Shown here piece by piece: positions 1-13,666 of a stretch of DNA of 64,000 nt. The stretch comes from Phymorhynchus buccinoides (lineage: Eukaryota > Mollusca > Gastropoda > Neogastropoda > Raphitomidae). The stretch covers positions 4,116,111-4,180,110 of the forward strand of contig CM065694.1 of NCBI GenBank assembly GCA_017654935.2, in the 5' to 3' direction. Numbering within the stretch: the first letter of the stretch is position 1; every line of letters starts with the position of its first letter. Both the position numbers and the translations under genes were made by a program. The notes under the pieces are model-generated. The model was not told the origin of the DNA. It did not search any database and saw only the letters and a program-made list of their open reading frames with translations.

Positions 1-87
1 TCGCCCTTGTCGTATCATGAGACCACAATGTAATTTCTTTTGTTGAGATAATAAAGTAATTTTGACCTTTACTTGACTTTGACTTTG

Positions 88-89
<2 letters not shown>

Positions 90-150
<61 letters not shown>
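90..150. repeat. (CA)n microsatellite
   Basis: About 30 perfect CA dinucleotides. The 90 bases before it look like the AT-rich tail of a retroelement but are too short to classify. Confidence 0.95.
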
Positions 151-152
<2 letters not shown>

Positions 153-925
153 GTTGCACTCACAAACAGCCAAACACATACACACCTCCCACACATTCAC
201 TAGGACATGATATCGACGTCACATCCTCTCTATCTTTCCTTCCCACACACCAAGCACAGCGGTTACCAAGGTTAAAAATGTCCTCCCACATGTATGCACA
301 GATGTTGTCGGATTCTGATAAGGAGAAATGTCAACATATCAAAACATCAGTTGTTGGTCTCCATTGTCGCACATGGTATTTTATTCAAGCAAGCTTGTGG
401 TGATACCGTTTCATTATTAATTAAATAATGCAAGTTTTTGATAATGACACTTTTTTTCATTGATGTGTGTTTGTGAAGAATTACACAGGATAAGAGAATT
501 TTCATCCAGGCAAACGATGTAAAAAACAACAAAAAACAAGGCAGTAGCAAGCGTGCGCACACGCACACACACTGAATCACTTTTAGTGCAAGGATGTGAA
601 ACCACACACACACACACACACACACACACAAAGTCACGCAAACACACAAGTACACGTCACTGTCAAGTGTCATCGACAGAAGTGGCGTCAGCAGCTTAAC
701 TATTAACTGATTCAATCAATCCATCAATAACTTCAATCATCCCCGAGTGCATCACGAAGCACATTCACAGGCTCGATAAACAAACAGTAGTACTAAAACA
801 TACATTATATCACAGAGGAAACAGCAAAAACATTTAACATCATCCAATGAATAAAATGTAAATACTGATTAAATTTACGTATAAGATATTAAGACCACAC
901 ATACAAAAGCTATATTAAGAGGCAG
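151..925. other. Non-coding stretch, no gene seen
   Basis: AT-rich sequence with a short CA tract at 602-631. Open frames here exist only because the CA tract has no stops. I see no splice-bordered exon or RNA gene. Confidence 0.6.
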
Positions 926-927
926 TA

Positions 928-1128
928 CAGTGGAACCTCCCTTATAAGACTCCCTCCCATATAAGACTCCCTCCCATATAAGACTCCCTCCCATATAAGA
1001 CTCCCTCCCATATAAGACCTACTTCTTTGAGACATTGCCCTTCTTTGTAATGTAAGTATTAAAATTACCTCCCTTATAAGACCTCATTTGGGATGATTTT
1101 TGAAGGTCTCATAAGGGAGGTTCCACTG
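928..1128. mobile_element. Pogo-like MITE, family A copy 1
   Basis: Begins CAGTGGAACCTCCCTTATAA and ends with the inverted complement, flanked on both sides by TA, the target duplication of Tc1/mariner/pogo elements. Too short to encode a transposase. Inside, a 17-bp motif (ATAAGACTCCCTCCCAT) is repeated about four times directly after the left terminal repeat. Confidence 0.85.
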
Positions 1129-1266
1129 TATACATAAATCGAGAAGATTACGAGTCACAGGTGGTGGTGATAGTCATGGTGCATGTACATTCACTTATAT
1201 AGCATCCTCCATCAACAATTTGATGATTATGACGCTTACAACGTGCAGGGGTTTCCAACTTCTTCT

Positions 1267-1560
1267 TCTTCTTCGATCGCACAATCTCCTGTCAATTATA
1301 AGCGCAGATGCGTCATGCTGCCGTTGTGCGCCTAACTAAGAAATAGTTAGGCCCAGCAAGTCCGACTTCGGCTGGAGGAAATCTTTTTGAAAGTGTTTCG
1401 TGAAAAAAGGCAGGAGAATGGACCGGTAAGGCAGAAAGAAAGTAGATGACAGTAACTGAGTAAGCAAAGCGAAAAGACAGAGTCAAAGAGAGTGATAGAT
1501 TAAAGGAAGTTACAAGCACAGAACTTCCAGAAGGTGGGGGAACTATTTATACAAAAGACC
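1267..1560 (-). mobile_element. SINE-like dispersed repeat, copy 1
   Basis: Shares about 290 bases with 26878-27173. Shorter related pieces lie at 15385-15530, 25355-25440 and 26000-26230. The conserved core reads, in reverse, GGCAGCATGAAG then ATCTGCGCTCAT, and ends in a GAA-rich tail, like a retroposon 3' end. No coding capacity. Family name not recognised. Confidence 0.65.
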
Positions 1561-1745
1561 CCCCAGTATCCCCACGGGGGGGAGTTTCCAACAAAACGGT
1601 TGACTTGTGTAGAAGACATGCTGCCCAGATGATCAGCTCAATTAGGGATTGATTGGGAGGGGGAGAGAAGAGGAGGGGCATAATTTGAGGGGTGGTGGAG
1701 TATCATCACATGTGTGACTGTGAGAAGGAGAAAGCAAAACAGAGA

Positions 1746-2192
<447 letters not shown>

Positions 2193-2408
2193 TTGAAGTG
2201 TGTGTTAGTGCATGCAATGCATGCATAATGTATTAAGTGTGTGCGTAATGAATATTTGTGAGTGTGCACACATGCCATGCGTGCTTACATACATACATGT
2301 GTGCATACTAACCGTGTGGGTATGTACGCCTTCTAAAAACCTTCTATCAGGGAAGCTGCCACAGCCTGCCTAGCCACAATGAACCTTTCAACAACTAAAG
2401 TTCTACTA

Positions 2409-2615
2409 CAGTGGAACCTCCCTTATAAGACCTCCCGTTATAAGACTCCCTCCCATATAAGACCTACTTTTCTGAGACATTGCCCTTCTTTGTAAGTATT
2501 AAAATTACCTCCCTTATAAGACACCTCCCTTATAAGACTCCTCCCTTCAAGACCCCTCCCTTATAAGACCTCATTTTGAAGGATTTTTGAAGGTCATATA
2601 AGGGAGGTTCCACTG
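2409..2615. mobile_element. Pogo-like MITE, family A copy 2
   Basis: Same terminal inverted repeat as the copy at 928 (CAGTGGAACCTCCCTTATAA), with TA on both sides. The internal TATAAGAC-type motif is again reiterated near both ends. Confidence 0.85.
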
Positions 2616-2617
2616 TA

Positions 2618-3376
2618 CTAGGTAATACTAATAATGGGTTCTTTAACCTTCAGCAAGTGAAATCATGTAAGAGAGAAGGCATGCTTGTCAACAAGGCCTG
2701 CTCACCTAGACACATAAACTGTGCTTGCCACCTTTCACCGTAGGACAAGCATCAGACCAAGAAAACAGAAGGGGGTAGGGGCATAGGGGTGTCAGATTCC
2801 TTACTGGTGGATTTCAGTGGCTAAAAATGACCTATTAAAGGTAAGTTGGATGGGATTATATCAGATTCATGAGTGGCACTTAGACAGGTCGACAATGGGG
2901 GGGAAAACACCCACAAAAAGAAAGATTGGAAGAAAGGGCCATCAAACCAGAGTAGATTTTCCGTAAATCTAATAGTACTGATGCATTGTGTAGAAGTATT
3001 TTTAGGTAAACTGAGCATTAATAATGTTAAACATTTAATACAAGTAATTATTATTATTCTTATAACATTATCATTTCTGAAACAATAGGAATTGTTCGGA
3101 AATAATTAAGGGGAGTAATTTCATGGTGTGTGGTAGTGATCTTGCCTAATTCAATCGATCAAACAGGGGAAGTCACTCTACCATCAGCTCTCATAGCCTA
3201 TCGACTCGTGTGTTTGAGCAGACATACAGCACTTAGAACAGTGTGCGTCATTCGAAAAATTTATGTCATTTATATTTTTACGTCACATTTTGCAAGTTTT
3301 ATCAGTTTGTGGCCACTGGTCACCCCTAATTTTTCCCTAATGGGAAGAGAAATACGTAGAGTCAAATGGAAATAAC
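2618..3376. other. Non-coding stretch, no gene seen
   Basis: Unique AT-rich sequence with no long open frame, no recognisable domain and no repeat shared with other parts of the window. Confidence 0.5.
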
Positions 3377-3407
3377 ACACACACATGCACACAGTGACAG
3401 TGACACA

Positions 3408-3459
<52 letters not shown>

Positions 3460-3755
3460 CAAGCACACACTTGTATACATTTTTTTAATAATTGAAAACA
3501 ATAAAGTAATCATCAATACAAATATCTAATTAAGTATACTTTGAAACAATATTTAAAGCCCATCCCTTTGTAAAATAAACACTGTTCATAAAAAAAAGAG
3601 ATTGCATGCAAATGCATGATCAATGCATGAAGAGTATATAATCAAACAAAAGGATACCCCAAGCTTTTTCTCTGTCATTTTGTCTATTGCTTTGGGGACA
3701 CACACACACACACAGTGACACACACACACGCACACAAACACAAGCACACACACAT

Positions 3756-3832
<77 letters not shown>
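3377..3832. repeat. Two (CA)n microsatellites with unique spacer
   Basis: Interrupted CA tracts at about 3377-3458 and 3698-3832. The second ends in a short ATG trinucleotide run (GATGATGATGATG). The spacer is AT-rich and unique. Confidence 0.9.
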
Positions 3833-3835
<3 letters not shown>

Positions 3836-3997
3836 TGATGATGATGACTGGTAACAAGAATTATATTGACAAACAAAAACGACGGCTTCAATAAATCTGT
3901 AAAGGCACCCTTTATTCAAATAAAACTGCCATCTCAGGATTTTTCCACGTCAAACAGCGCTACAAAGCACACATTAAGACATTTCATTTGTTTTTAA

Positions 3998-4230
3998 CCC
4001 TTTCACCGCCAGCCATTTTCAGCCAAAATATACCATTAAACTTAACTGGGTAGAGAAAACAAAAATCTGCAATATTGGGAATTCCTCTGTGACATATATA
4101 ACATTAGGCCTATCCTTACCTCACAAAAATAAGAAAACAGGGTCTTCGAATAATAGATCCGGATTGAATACCTTTTAGTGCCATAGGTGGTAAGCCATTG
4201 TGGTGCATAAATGTTTTGGCTGTGAAAGGG
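3998..4230. mobile_element. piggyBac-type MITE, copy 1
   Basis: Bounded by TTAA on both sides (3994-3997 and 4231-4234) with inverted ends CCCTTTCACCGCCAG / CTGTGAAAGGG. TTAA target duplication with CCC-type ends is characteristic of piggyBac elements. Non-coding, 233 bp. A second copy lies at 30535-30794. Confidence 0.8.
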
Positions 4231-4360
4231 TTAAGCCAGTCTGTCAAGCTCACCCTCACTGTCTGGCTTGTTCTCTCCTCTCATAATTCCCCTGTCACAT
4301 ACATCTCTCCCTGATCCACCCCCACCCTACCCCCTAATGCCACCCTTTTTCCATTCTTCC

Positions 4361-4363
<3 letters not shown>

Positions 4364-4403
<40 letters not shown>
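4364..4403. repeat. Poly-C homopolymer
   Basis: About 40 consecutive C bases followed by a short CT run. The length should be treated as uncertain because homopolymers of this size are error-prone in assembly. Confidence 0.9.
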
Positions 4404-5330
<927 letters not shown>

Positions 5331-5332
<2 letters not shown>

Positions 5333-6147
5333 AAAGGGGGGAGTTGAGAAAGTGTGCCCCTTACACAGTATCCCCAGATGCAGTCAGCAGCCAGTTAATC
5401 AATACTAAGGTCTAGACAGGAGGCCCAGACAGCCCTGGAGGAGTATATTTGCTTTGACACAGTCCCCCTCCCCCTCCCTCAAACATACATCAGGTGATCC
5501 CGTTTACTGGTAAAATACTGATTGCAAAACCAAAATACTGAGAGAAAAAAAGACCTGTCAGTACCAGGGACTGATCAATACATTTTTGCTAGGACTGATA
5601 AATTGTTTAACAGGGGCTCTGATCTATATTGTGGTTTTCACTGGGTTTTGTTTCCCTGGGACTGGTTTTGACACCGGTTGTTGACGGGTATTGTCGCTGA
5701 TGTTTTCAAGATTCCAAGCGCGGTCACTGATACATTATTTCTTTACCCCTCACTCCAGCCTCCATCATCTATATATTACAGCACAAAGAATAAGAAGCAT
5801 AAAAAAACAAGAAAACATGTGTAAACAACAACAAACAACAAACACCCACACACCAACACAAAAAATACTGGGATTTAAAAAAACATTTTGAAACTTTTCA
5901 GAAGGATTCCCTGGGAAAAAGATCCCTACTTCTTTAAGTATAAGATAGAAAAAAAGGCAACATTAAAAAACTGTTTTCATGTTAGAAAGTGCATTAGAAC
6001 ACATGTTTTAAATGTTTCATGGAAATTAACGGAGACAGGAAATTTTATATTATTTATAAGTATGCTATAAAAACCAGTTTGAAACCTTTCACATGTTAAC
6101 ACATCATCCATTTGTTTTAAAACTTAATTATTCATTGGATATTGATT

Positions 6148-6149
<2 letters not shown>
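5331..6149. other. Non-coding stretch, no gene seen
   Basis: AT-rich sequence; the short open frames show no known domain and no convincing splice borders. Confidence 0.5.
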
Positions 6150-6225
<76 letters not shown>

Positions 6226-6650
6226 ACAAATAGATATACAAGCAGCTGTAATACATCTAGGTAATAACTATATATCACTATCAGAAACTGAGAAAGCCAA
6301 GCAGGGAAATTGGCACTGTTTCGTCAAGTTCAGTGTGCGTTGAGACAGGCTTGGAGTACACTGGCTGGATGTCAGGCACATTGCTGATCAGCTAAAAAAA
6401 AAAAAATGTGGTGCATATCAGCGTATGAATCCAGGCTTTGCATTCCTTTTTGCCATCACTTACTCATGTGAAAGGAACATTTGCATAGAGGGTCCTAGAG
6501 GCGGGATAGAGGGTCCCAGTGGCATTGCGAATGCTAAAAATAATTTTTCTAGAGCATCCCTGGGACCCCCTGCACATTCTTTTAGACTTAGAGGGTCCTT
6601 TAGAATGTTAGTGCTTCATAGACCCCCAAATGGGGGTCCCTGGGAGCCCT

Positions 6651-6693
<43 letters not shown>

Positions 6694-6973
6694 GGGCAGA
6701 TCTGGGGTGGGGGTGGGGGTGGTTTCAGGGCTTTTGAACTCAGATTGCACCATTTGAGTTCTTTGGGGACAAATTTTCGCGCCGTCCACTCAGTGCTTCG
6801 CAACTTTTTCTTTCTCGAGAATACCATGCCTGATATTATTGATAACCATTTTGGACCCCCCCCCCCCCCCTTAGAATGATAAAAATGATGTAATCCGCCC
6901 CTGGTCACTGGTGTGTGTGTGACAGTGTGTGTGTATATATATGAGTGTGCATGTGAAAGAAAGAGTGTGTGTG

Positions 6974-7045
<72 letters not shown>

Positions 7046-7156
7046 CATGCACAAAGTGTTTAATGACATGACCTCTCTATCCACAACAGAACGGGTAGAC
7101 CTGGAAATTGGAATAGGGGGTAATGCAAGAAAACTGACACAGGATAAATTTTATAT

Positions 7157-7251
<95 letters not shown>

Positions 7252-7470
7252 CAGAGAGAGATGTATGGAGACAGAGAGAGGGAGAGAGGCACACAGAGAG
7301 ACAGAGACACAGAGAGAGACTCGGAGAAGGAGAGAGAGAAAAAAGAGAGTGAGAGACAGACAAAGTGAGACAGAGAGAGAGAGGGGGATGTATTGAGACA
7401 GAGAGAGGGAGAGAGACAGACACAGAGAGACTCGGAGTGGGAGAGAGAGAAAGAAGACACACACAGAGAC
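6150..7470. repeat. Microsatellite cluster (GT and GA)
   Basis: GT tracts at 6150-6223, 6653-6690 and 6966-7042 and a GA tract at 7159-7244 that decays into GACAGAGA-type sequence to about 7470. Between them are unique non-coding spacers and an 11-C run near 6856. Confidence 0.9.
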
Positions 7471-7502
7471 AGAGAGTAGTGAAACAGTGAAAAGCCCACA
7501 TA

Positions 7503-8073
7503 ATCCGTTGATCGCCTTCACAAGTTCACTTTCTGTTTTATGTTCATACCTTCGTAGGCTTTGACTGTCAGGTTCGCCTGTGCAGAGTTTTCCTGACACT
7601 CGTTTCTGTGCGGCTGAGGGGCGTTCCACTACGATTTGGCGTTTCTTTGAACAAAGTGTCGAACACTTAGTACTATTAGGCTTATTGTAAGGAACTGCTG
7701 GCTTGGTAAAGACTACAACAGAGTCAGAGAGACTCCCTTTCGTTCCAGTCTCTCTTTCTAGTGATAATGGTGCGGTTGGTAATGAAGCGCAATCCAAGAA
7801 ACTGCCAATGGGATCCTTTGCCTTTTCGCCCAAAATATTGTCTGGGAGCATCCCTTCATTTCTGCACGGTTTTGCAAGCTGCATCACTGCTGCAGTCTCC
7901 ATTTCTGCCGTCATTCGGCCTCGCATGCAATATCCCACGTCCGCCATCTTGCACACACCATTCCCCAATGACGTCAGCTCGTGGATTTTCTTTTCGATCT
8001 TACGCCATGACCTTGACCTCTTTCCTAAGGGTTTCCCTAATACTAGTAATAGTCCGTAGGCCATCCCCTGCAC
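7503..8073 (-). other. Unidentified open frame, possible gene or element remnant
   Basis: About 190 codons of ordinary composition stay open on the minus strand before running into the GA tract. The translation starts MQGMAYGLLLVLGKPLGK and is rich in K, R and S. I see no known domain, signal peptide or splice borders. It lies just beyond the 3' tail of the LINE at 8175. It may be a fragment of a transposon ORF1 or a chance frame. Confidence 0.25.
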
Positions 8074-8174
8074 CCCTGTTTCTGTTTTTGTCTGGATACG
8101 TCAAAGACGCCACTTCTGACGATAAATCGCGACGGAACTTGGAACCCCTCTGCGGATTATGGTCAGACCAGGGA

Positions 8175-9612
8175 TTTCATATCATATCATATCATATCAT
8201 CATATCATGTACGGCATATAGGCTTTTAAATAGCCTTTAGCCTGCTATTTCCTTTTAGTTTATAAGGAAACACAATTTAAAACTTTTTGTTTTTTGATTT
8301 TGTTATTTATATATATATATTTATTTATTTATTTATTTTTTTTAAAGAGTACAACATACAGTGAAAACAAGCAAACTGATCTGCATACTAATTAATTACT
8401 GAATACTTATGTTAGTATGGAAGCAATAGTCTTCCCAAAAATTATCTAATTTGTTTTTAAAACTATTGAGTGTTCCTGCGGTTGCAGTATCATTTGGTAG
8501 AGAATTCCAATTGTTAATAACCCTGTTTGTGAAAAAATGTGCATAAATATTAGTATGAACTAATGATTTTGTTAGTTTTAAGGAATGTCCTCTAGTGGTA
8601 GAATTACTAAGAGAAAAAAGTGTGTTTGTAGTTCTAGTATCATAATATCCATTTAAGATCTTACAAGTTTTAATCACATCTCCCCGTGCTCTTCTATACT
8701 CTAGGCTAGGTAGATTAAGAAGTTCCAGTCTTTCCTCATAGCTCATATTACTCATGTTGATAATTTGCTTAGTGAATCGCCTTTGGACGTTCTCGATAGC
8801 ATTAATATGTTTCTTTAATGATGGAGACCAAATCACATTACCATATTCTACTATTGGTCTCACCAATGATTTGATCAAGGGCACCATAATATCTTTAGTT
8901 TTGTGCTGAATGAAATGAGAAATCATACCAGAGATTTTATTTGCCTTTTTAAAAGTTTCAGTGATGTGCTGATCAAAATTTAACTTATTATCCACCATAA
9001 CTCCCAGGTCTTTTTCTACTTCAGAAGCTTCTAATTCGCAACCATCAATTGTATAACTAAAGTTAGGGTTATTTTTACGAATATGTAACACTTTACACTT
9101 CTGTCCATTAAATTTAATTTGCCATTCTTTCGTCCAATTAACTAATTTGTCTATAGACTCTTGAAGTTTAGTTTTGGATTCGTCGCTGAGGATTCCACAA
9201 TAAGCTTTTGTATCATCTGCAAAGATTTTTATAATACAGTTGACTATATCGGGCATGTCGTTTATGAAATAAATAAACAAAGTTGGTCCCAATACACTAC
9301 CCTGTGGAACACCACTAGTAACATAAGAATTTTCGGATTTATCTTCTCCAATGCTAACACACTGAGTCCTGTCTGTAAGAAAGTCTTGAATCCACATGAG
9401 TAATTTGTCGTCTATGCCATATCCCTTAAGCTTATGTAACAGTCTTATATGTGGGACCTTATCAAAAGCTTTCTGTAGATCCAAGTATACCACATCAACA
9501 GGTATGTTATCGTTAGTCATAACCAACCAATCATTTAATGTATTTAACAGTTGAGTAGTACATGACCTACCAGAAGTAAATCCAAATTGGCAGTCAGATA
9601 GTAGGTTATTTG
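8175..9612 (-). mobile_element. LINE fragment with intact-looking reverse transcriptase (jockey/CR1-like)
   Basis: A minus-strand frame stays open from about 9612 to 8396, some 405 codons. It covers the middle and C-terminal part of a LINE reverse transcriptase: QFGFTSGRSC, then DLQKAFDKVPH (palm), SGVPQGSVLGP, the catalytic FADD box, QKCKVLHI, and the C-terminal YEERL and LPSLEYRRARGD motifs. The N-terminal RT part and the endonuclease are missing, consistent with 5' truncation during target-primed insertion. The 3' end at 8177-8208 is a short (ATATG)n tail, as in several CR1/jockey-type families. Lack of stops suggests a fairly young insertion. Not a host gene. Confidence 0.85.
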
Positions 9613-10003
9613 ATTTGAGGACAACTGGGCCTCGCGGCCTCTTCAGTGTCCTTTCAGTTTTGTTGGATTATATAAATGGCTGAGACAGGTAACAAGAAGC
9701 AAAGCTGCATACCGAATCATTCTCATATTGAAGTTTTATCATTGAAGGATGACTATCAAGGATGTTTTTAAATTGTGTTAAATTCTGAGGTTTTTAAATT
9801 GTGTTAAGTTCTGTGCAAGTTTAATGTGTGCAGGAAGGTTATTCCTAAACTCTATTATAGAGACGAAGGTTTTTTCTCTCTCTAATATTAGTTCTACGTA
9901 CTACGTAATTCATTGTTACAGGTTCTTAGGCCTGTGGTTAAGTAGAACAAAGCTAGTTTTGTTAGTAGTATTAGAAGAGAAGTGTTAAAAATGTTGTATG
10001 TAT
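9613..10003 (-). mobile_element. Second LINE remnant, 3' part (interrupted)
   Basis: Reading the minus strand gives FRNNLPAHIKLAQNLTQFK, a typical LINE reverse transcriptase C-terminus. An internal duplication of TTTTTAAATTGTGTTAA near 9760-9805 is present. The remainder of the same element resumes at 11205, on the other side of the pogo-like element. Confidence 0.65.
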
Positions 10004-10005
10004 TA

Positions 10006-11202
10006 CAGTACACCCCGCTTATAGTAAAGTGCAGGGGAGCAAGGCTTTTCCTTTACTATAACAGGTTTTTCTTATAAACGATGTTCGGATAGAGTAAAGT
10101 TTTGATGGTATTTTTTATCTTATCCGATGACGTTTTTCAAAGTCAAAGCTAACGTAAAATACTAAATATAAACCCATCATCAAATCAAAATACAGCAAAA
10201 CTCGGTTATAAGAAAATCGAAGGGATGTTTTGTTTATCCAAGTTTTCTTATATCCGAAACTCAACATTTTGAAGTTTTTTTCCCTTGTATCTCTACCACC
10301 AACACAAAAGTACTCATATTTTTTTCTTCTGCTCAACTTTTATTTTGCACAGAATACTGAAGGAAAGTATGGAATAAAGGAACAAAAACAACTCAATTAG
10401 TCTTGTAATCTAGTGCCTGTACTGTTTAGAATGTCTGTGACACAACTGGTTTGATGCAAACCAACTCTCTTGTATGACATAATGTTCTTATATCCAAGTT
10501 TCCATTGCGGATGGGAAAAAAAATTGCTTGCTTATAACCGAGTTTTCTTATAAGCGAGTTTCTTATATCCCAGTTTTGATCATAGATAAGAAAGAAGAAG
10601 TTTGGCAGGGAATTTTTTTTTGCTTCATTGTAAGCAAGTTTTCTTATAAGCGAGTTTCTTATAAGCGGATTCGGCTGTATATATTTTTTTTTTCTGATTC
10701 ATTTTTTCCCACTAAGAAATGAGGGGAAAGAAACATGTTTTCAGTGCCTTTCAATTTCGTTGAAGGTGGGTAGAGGGAGTAGTGAGACTGTGACGTATAC
10801 ATTGATGACGTATTTACAAAGGTCAGGAAGAGGACAATTTTTTTTAAATTGTAAGGAAGAGGAACCACAAATGACTTTACTATAGGAGTTTTCAAATTTT
10901 GATTATAACCCAGTTGTTATTATGGGTGGGTGGGTGGAGTGATGAGACTGTGACGCATACATTGGTGACGTATATACAAAGGTCACGAAGAGGACATTTT
11001 GTTTTTATTGTAACCGAGGAGCCAGTCCTGTGCGGAACCAAAAGTAACTTTACTATAGCAGTTTTTTTAAATTATAACCGAGTTGCTACTATCCGAGGTC
11101 TATTTAGTAATAAAACAGTAGACCTTTGGCTGGGAACCAGTGCTTTCCTTTACTGTAACCGAAATTTCTTATAACCGAGTTTACTATAAACGGGGAGTAC
11201 TG
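10006..11202. mobile_element. Pogo/Tigger-like element, family B (non-coding)
   Basis: Ends CAGTACACCCCGCTTATAGT and the inverted CTATAAACGGGGAGTACTG, each flanked by TA. The 1.2 kb interior carries many degenerate sub-repeats of the type TTCTTATAAGCGAGTTT in both orientations, but no transposase. It is inserted into a LINE: the reverse transcriptase C-terminus continues on both sides. Confidence 0.8.
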
Positions 11203-11204
11203 TA

Positions 11205-11530
11205 TTATTAATCAGGTCCCCACGAATTCTTGTATATTTGAATTATGGTAGCTTTAATCTTTTAAGCCTTTCTCCATTATAGTCTAGATTACCAAGGCGT
11301 TTGACAAGCTTATTGACCCTTCTCTGTGCCTTCTCTATCAGTTGCTGATGATTGTCTCTTCAAAAATGGGCTCCAGATTTGATTTCAATATTCCAAGTGA
11401 GGTCTGACTACGCTTTTGTAGAGCTTTACAAGCACGCTATTGTCAAGTTCATTGAAGCTTTTTCTGATCAAAGCATTTTGTTAGCTTTTGTTAACAACAC
11501 AATTAATATGTTAATCAAATGTTAACTCTG
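11205..11530 (-). mobile_element. Second LINE remnant, 5' part (interrupted)
   Basis: Minus-strand translation contains IEKAQRRVNKLVKRLGN and RLKRLKLP, the conserved thumb region of LINE reverse transcriptases. It joins to 9613-10003 once the pogo-like insertion is removed. Confidence 0.65.
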
Positions 11531-11647
11531 AATTAAACAAAATAGCACCAAGATTTTTTCCCTCTTTGCAAGTTTCAAGAGTATGAAAATTAGAGGGAGA
11601 TGGGTAGTGGAAAAACAAAAACAAATCTCAATCACTTATGTTACATC

Positions 11648-13142
11648 CCAGCCATCAATAATACTCACTAGTTGGGCTATTAGGACTGGATGGGAGAGAG
11701 GTTGATTCTACCCTGTTGTTTCAGCCAGGTTTCAGCGTCTTCTGAGAGAGAATGTTTAGGTGGGGACTTTCCTCACTAGTCAAATTCCCCCTCCAATTGT
11801 AAACACCCGAGGGCCTATGATTGGTTCATAGCAGTCGACAAGTCACAAGATGACGCTATAATATTATGCATATTAGTACAGAACGATCACGCGCCGGTTA
11901 CATCACTTGCACGTGTCACATTCCTCTCCCTCTCGTGATCGGGAAAGGAGATACACGGGGAACAAAGGGAGACCGCCAATGTGGGTGTCACAAGCTGACA
12001 GGGAAGGTAAAATGGGCTTCAAAGAGATCGCGCCTATAATCAGCGACTGGTTTGATGTTGAATTGTAATTAAAGTGGCGGCCCGAATAAAGAAAGGGGAG
12101 GGGGGGATATTTAGGAGGGGGGGTGTATGTAGAAAGGGAGAAAGCGGGGCGTGCGATCCATGTTATGTCACAGAGGCCCCCCCCCCCCCCCCCCCGAAGA
12201 AAAGATTCTGGTATCAGTGATTATCAGCAGGGCATCGTGGTCAGGACGCTTATCCCTGACTCACAAGCAACAAGACGGGACCACCGCAAAGACGCCCCGC
12301 ACCCAGAATCCGCGAGGAGACCACGCCTGAACCATGCCATCCCGTGACGCCGTAACCGGAACGACTGGGAGCTACTCTCAACTGAAGAGCCAGCCAAGTC
12401 CCCACAGTACTCGCCGATCCCTACGGAGGAACTTCAACACAGCTATGAGCTAAGTCCCTAAGACAGTGCCACGAACAATAACTGGAACCCCAGATACTGG
12501 ACACTTAGTGACCCTTCCCGCTTGGGGCTAACCTTCTAGAAAGACAAAAGTCTTGTAAATCCTTTCGGATTTCATTGTTTTTCATTCATATTTTGTTTTG
12601 GCGCCATTGAGCTGCTCTATTATTATTGTTGCTGTAATGTAAGTGTCCCGCGCGACCCCTCTTTCTTATCTACACCCCCCCCCACCCTCTCTCCTTTCCA
12701 TTTCTCGACCAGCCGCCATTTTAATTGCCCGGCAGCTTCAAAAGAACGCCGATTAAGGCATTTGTCTCTTTGAACCCCGATTTACCTCCCCTGTCAGCAT
12801 GTACCACCTACAGAGGTTATCTCCCTTTAACACCCCCCCCCCCTTTATCTCCATTCCCCATCACGAGAAAGTGATAGCCACGGTCGGATCCCTTTGAAGA
12901 CGATTTTCCTTCCCGGAATGTCGGCACGCGCGTGATTGTTCGGTACTAGTATGCATAAAATTATAGCATCATCTTGTGACGTGTCGACTGCTATAAACCA
13001 ATGACAGGCTTTCATTGTTTGAAAGTGAAGGCTATAATTGGAGTAGTGAGAAAAAGTTTTCACACAAGACGCTGAAACGTAGCTAGAGCAACACTCACAA
13101 CCAGTCATAATAATCCCACTAGTAAGTATTATTGATGGCTGG
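11648..13142. mobile_element. Large inverted-repeat element with ~470-bp arms
   Basis: The left arm, 11648 to about 12125, and the right arm, about 12670-13142, are diverged inverted copies. Shared landmarks are CCAGCCATCAATAATAC at the tips, AGCAGTCGAC, TCACAAGATGA and GGTAAA. The centre (12180-12640) is unique to the loop and contains TTGGCGCC near 12598, which resembles a retroviral-type primer-binding region, so a rearranged LTR element is possible. No coding domain seen. Confidence 0.7.
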
Positions 13143-13602
13143 TGATTGAGATCTGGTTTGTTTGACCCTAGTTTTGATCTAGATCCTATGTTCAATGATG
13201 AATAAGGAGTAGATAGATATGTTATTGAAAAGAAGTGGTAAACATTCTGTTCTATTTATGTGCACTGATTATTTGTGTGTGTGTGTTTTTGACTTGAACA
13301 CTTTTGGTACCAGAACCGGAGTTTATGCCTACTAACCCTTTTGTCTATTTTTAGTAGGAAACCTATGGGTCGCAATCTTGCACTTTATGATACCATTCCT
13401 TTCCAGGTGTTGGATGGAGAGTGATGTTGGCTTGATCACCTTTTATGTTTTACTGATCTCAGTTTGTTAACTGAAATTCAGATTATGTGTTCTTAGTGCT
13501 ATTGTACAAGGGAAGCCTTCTAGCCGGTTGGGATTCACTAATTCCCTGCCGACTGAAGCCCCTTGTCTCTAAGCCATAGAGAACTACATCCACCTTCTCC
13601 TG

Positions 13603-13666
13603 TGATTATCAGCAGGGCATCGTGGGCCGGACGATTATCCCGGACTCACAAGCACCAAGACGGGAA
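13603..13666. repeat. Direct repeat of the segment at 12217-12281
   Basis: Both segments contain GATTATCAGCAGGGCATCGT, then CCGGACTCACAAGCA/CCTGACTCACAAGCA and AAGACGGGA. This ties the sequence beyond the inverted-repeat element to its loop and suggests a common parent element. Confidence 0.6.

Noticed and set aside
7060..8073. 337-codon frame as a single gene
   Set aside because: More than a third is a translated GA microsatellite; only the first ~190 codons have normal composition, and they show no domain.
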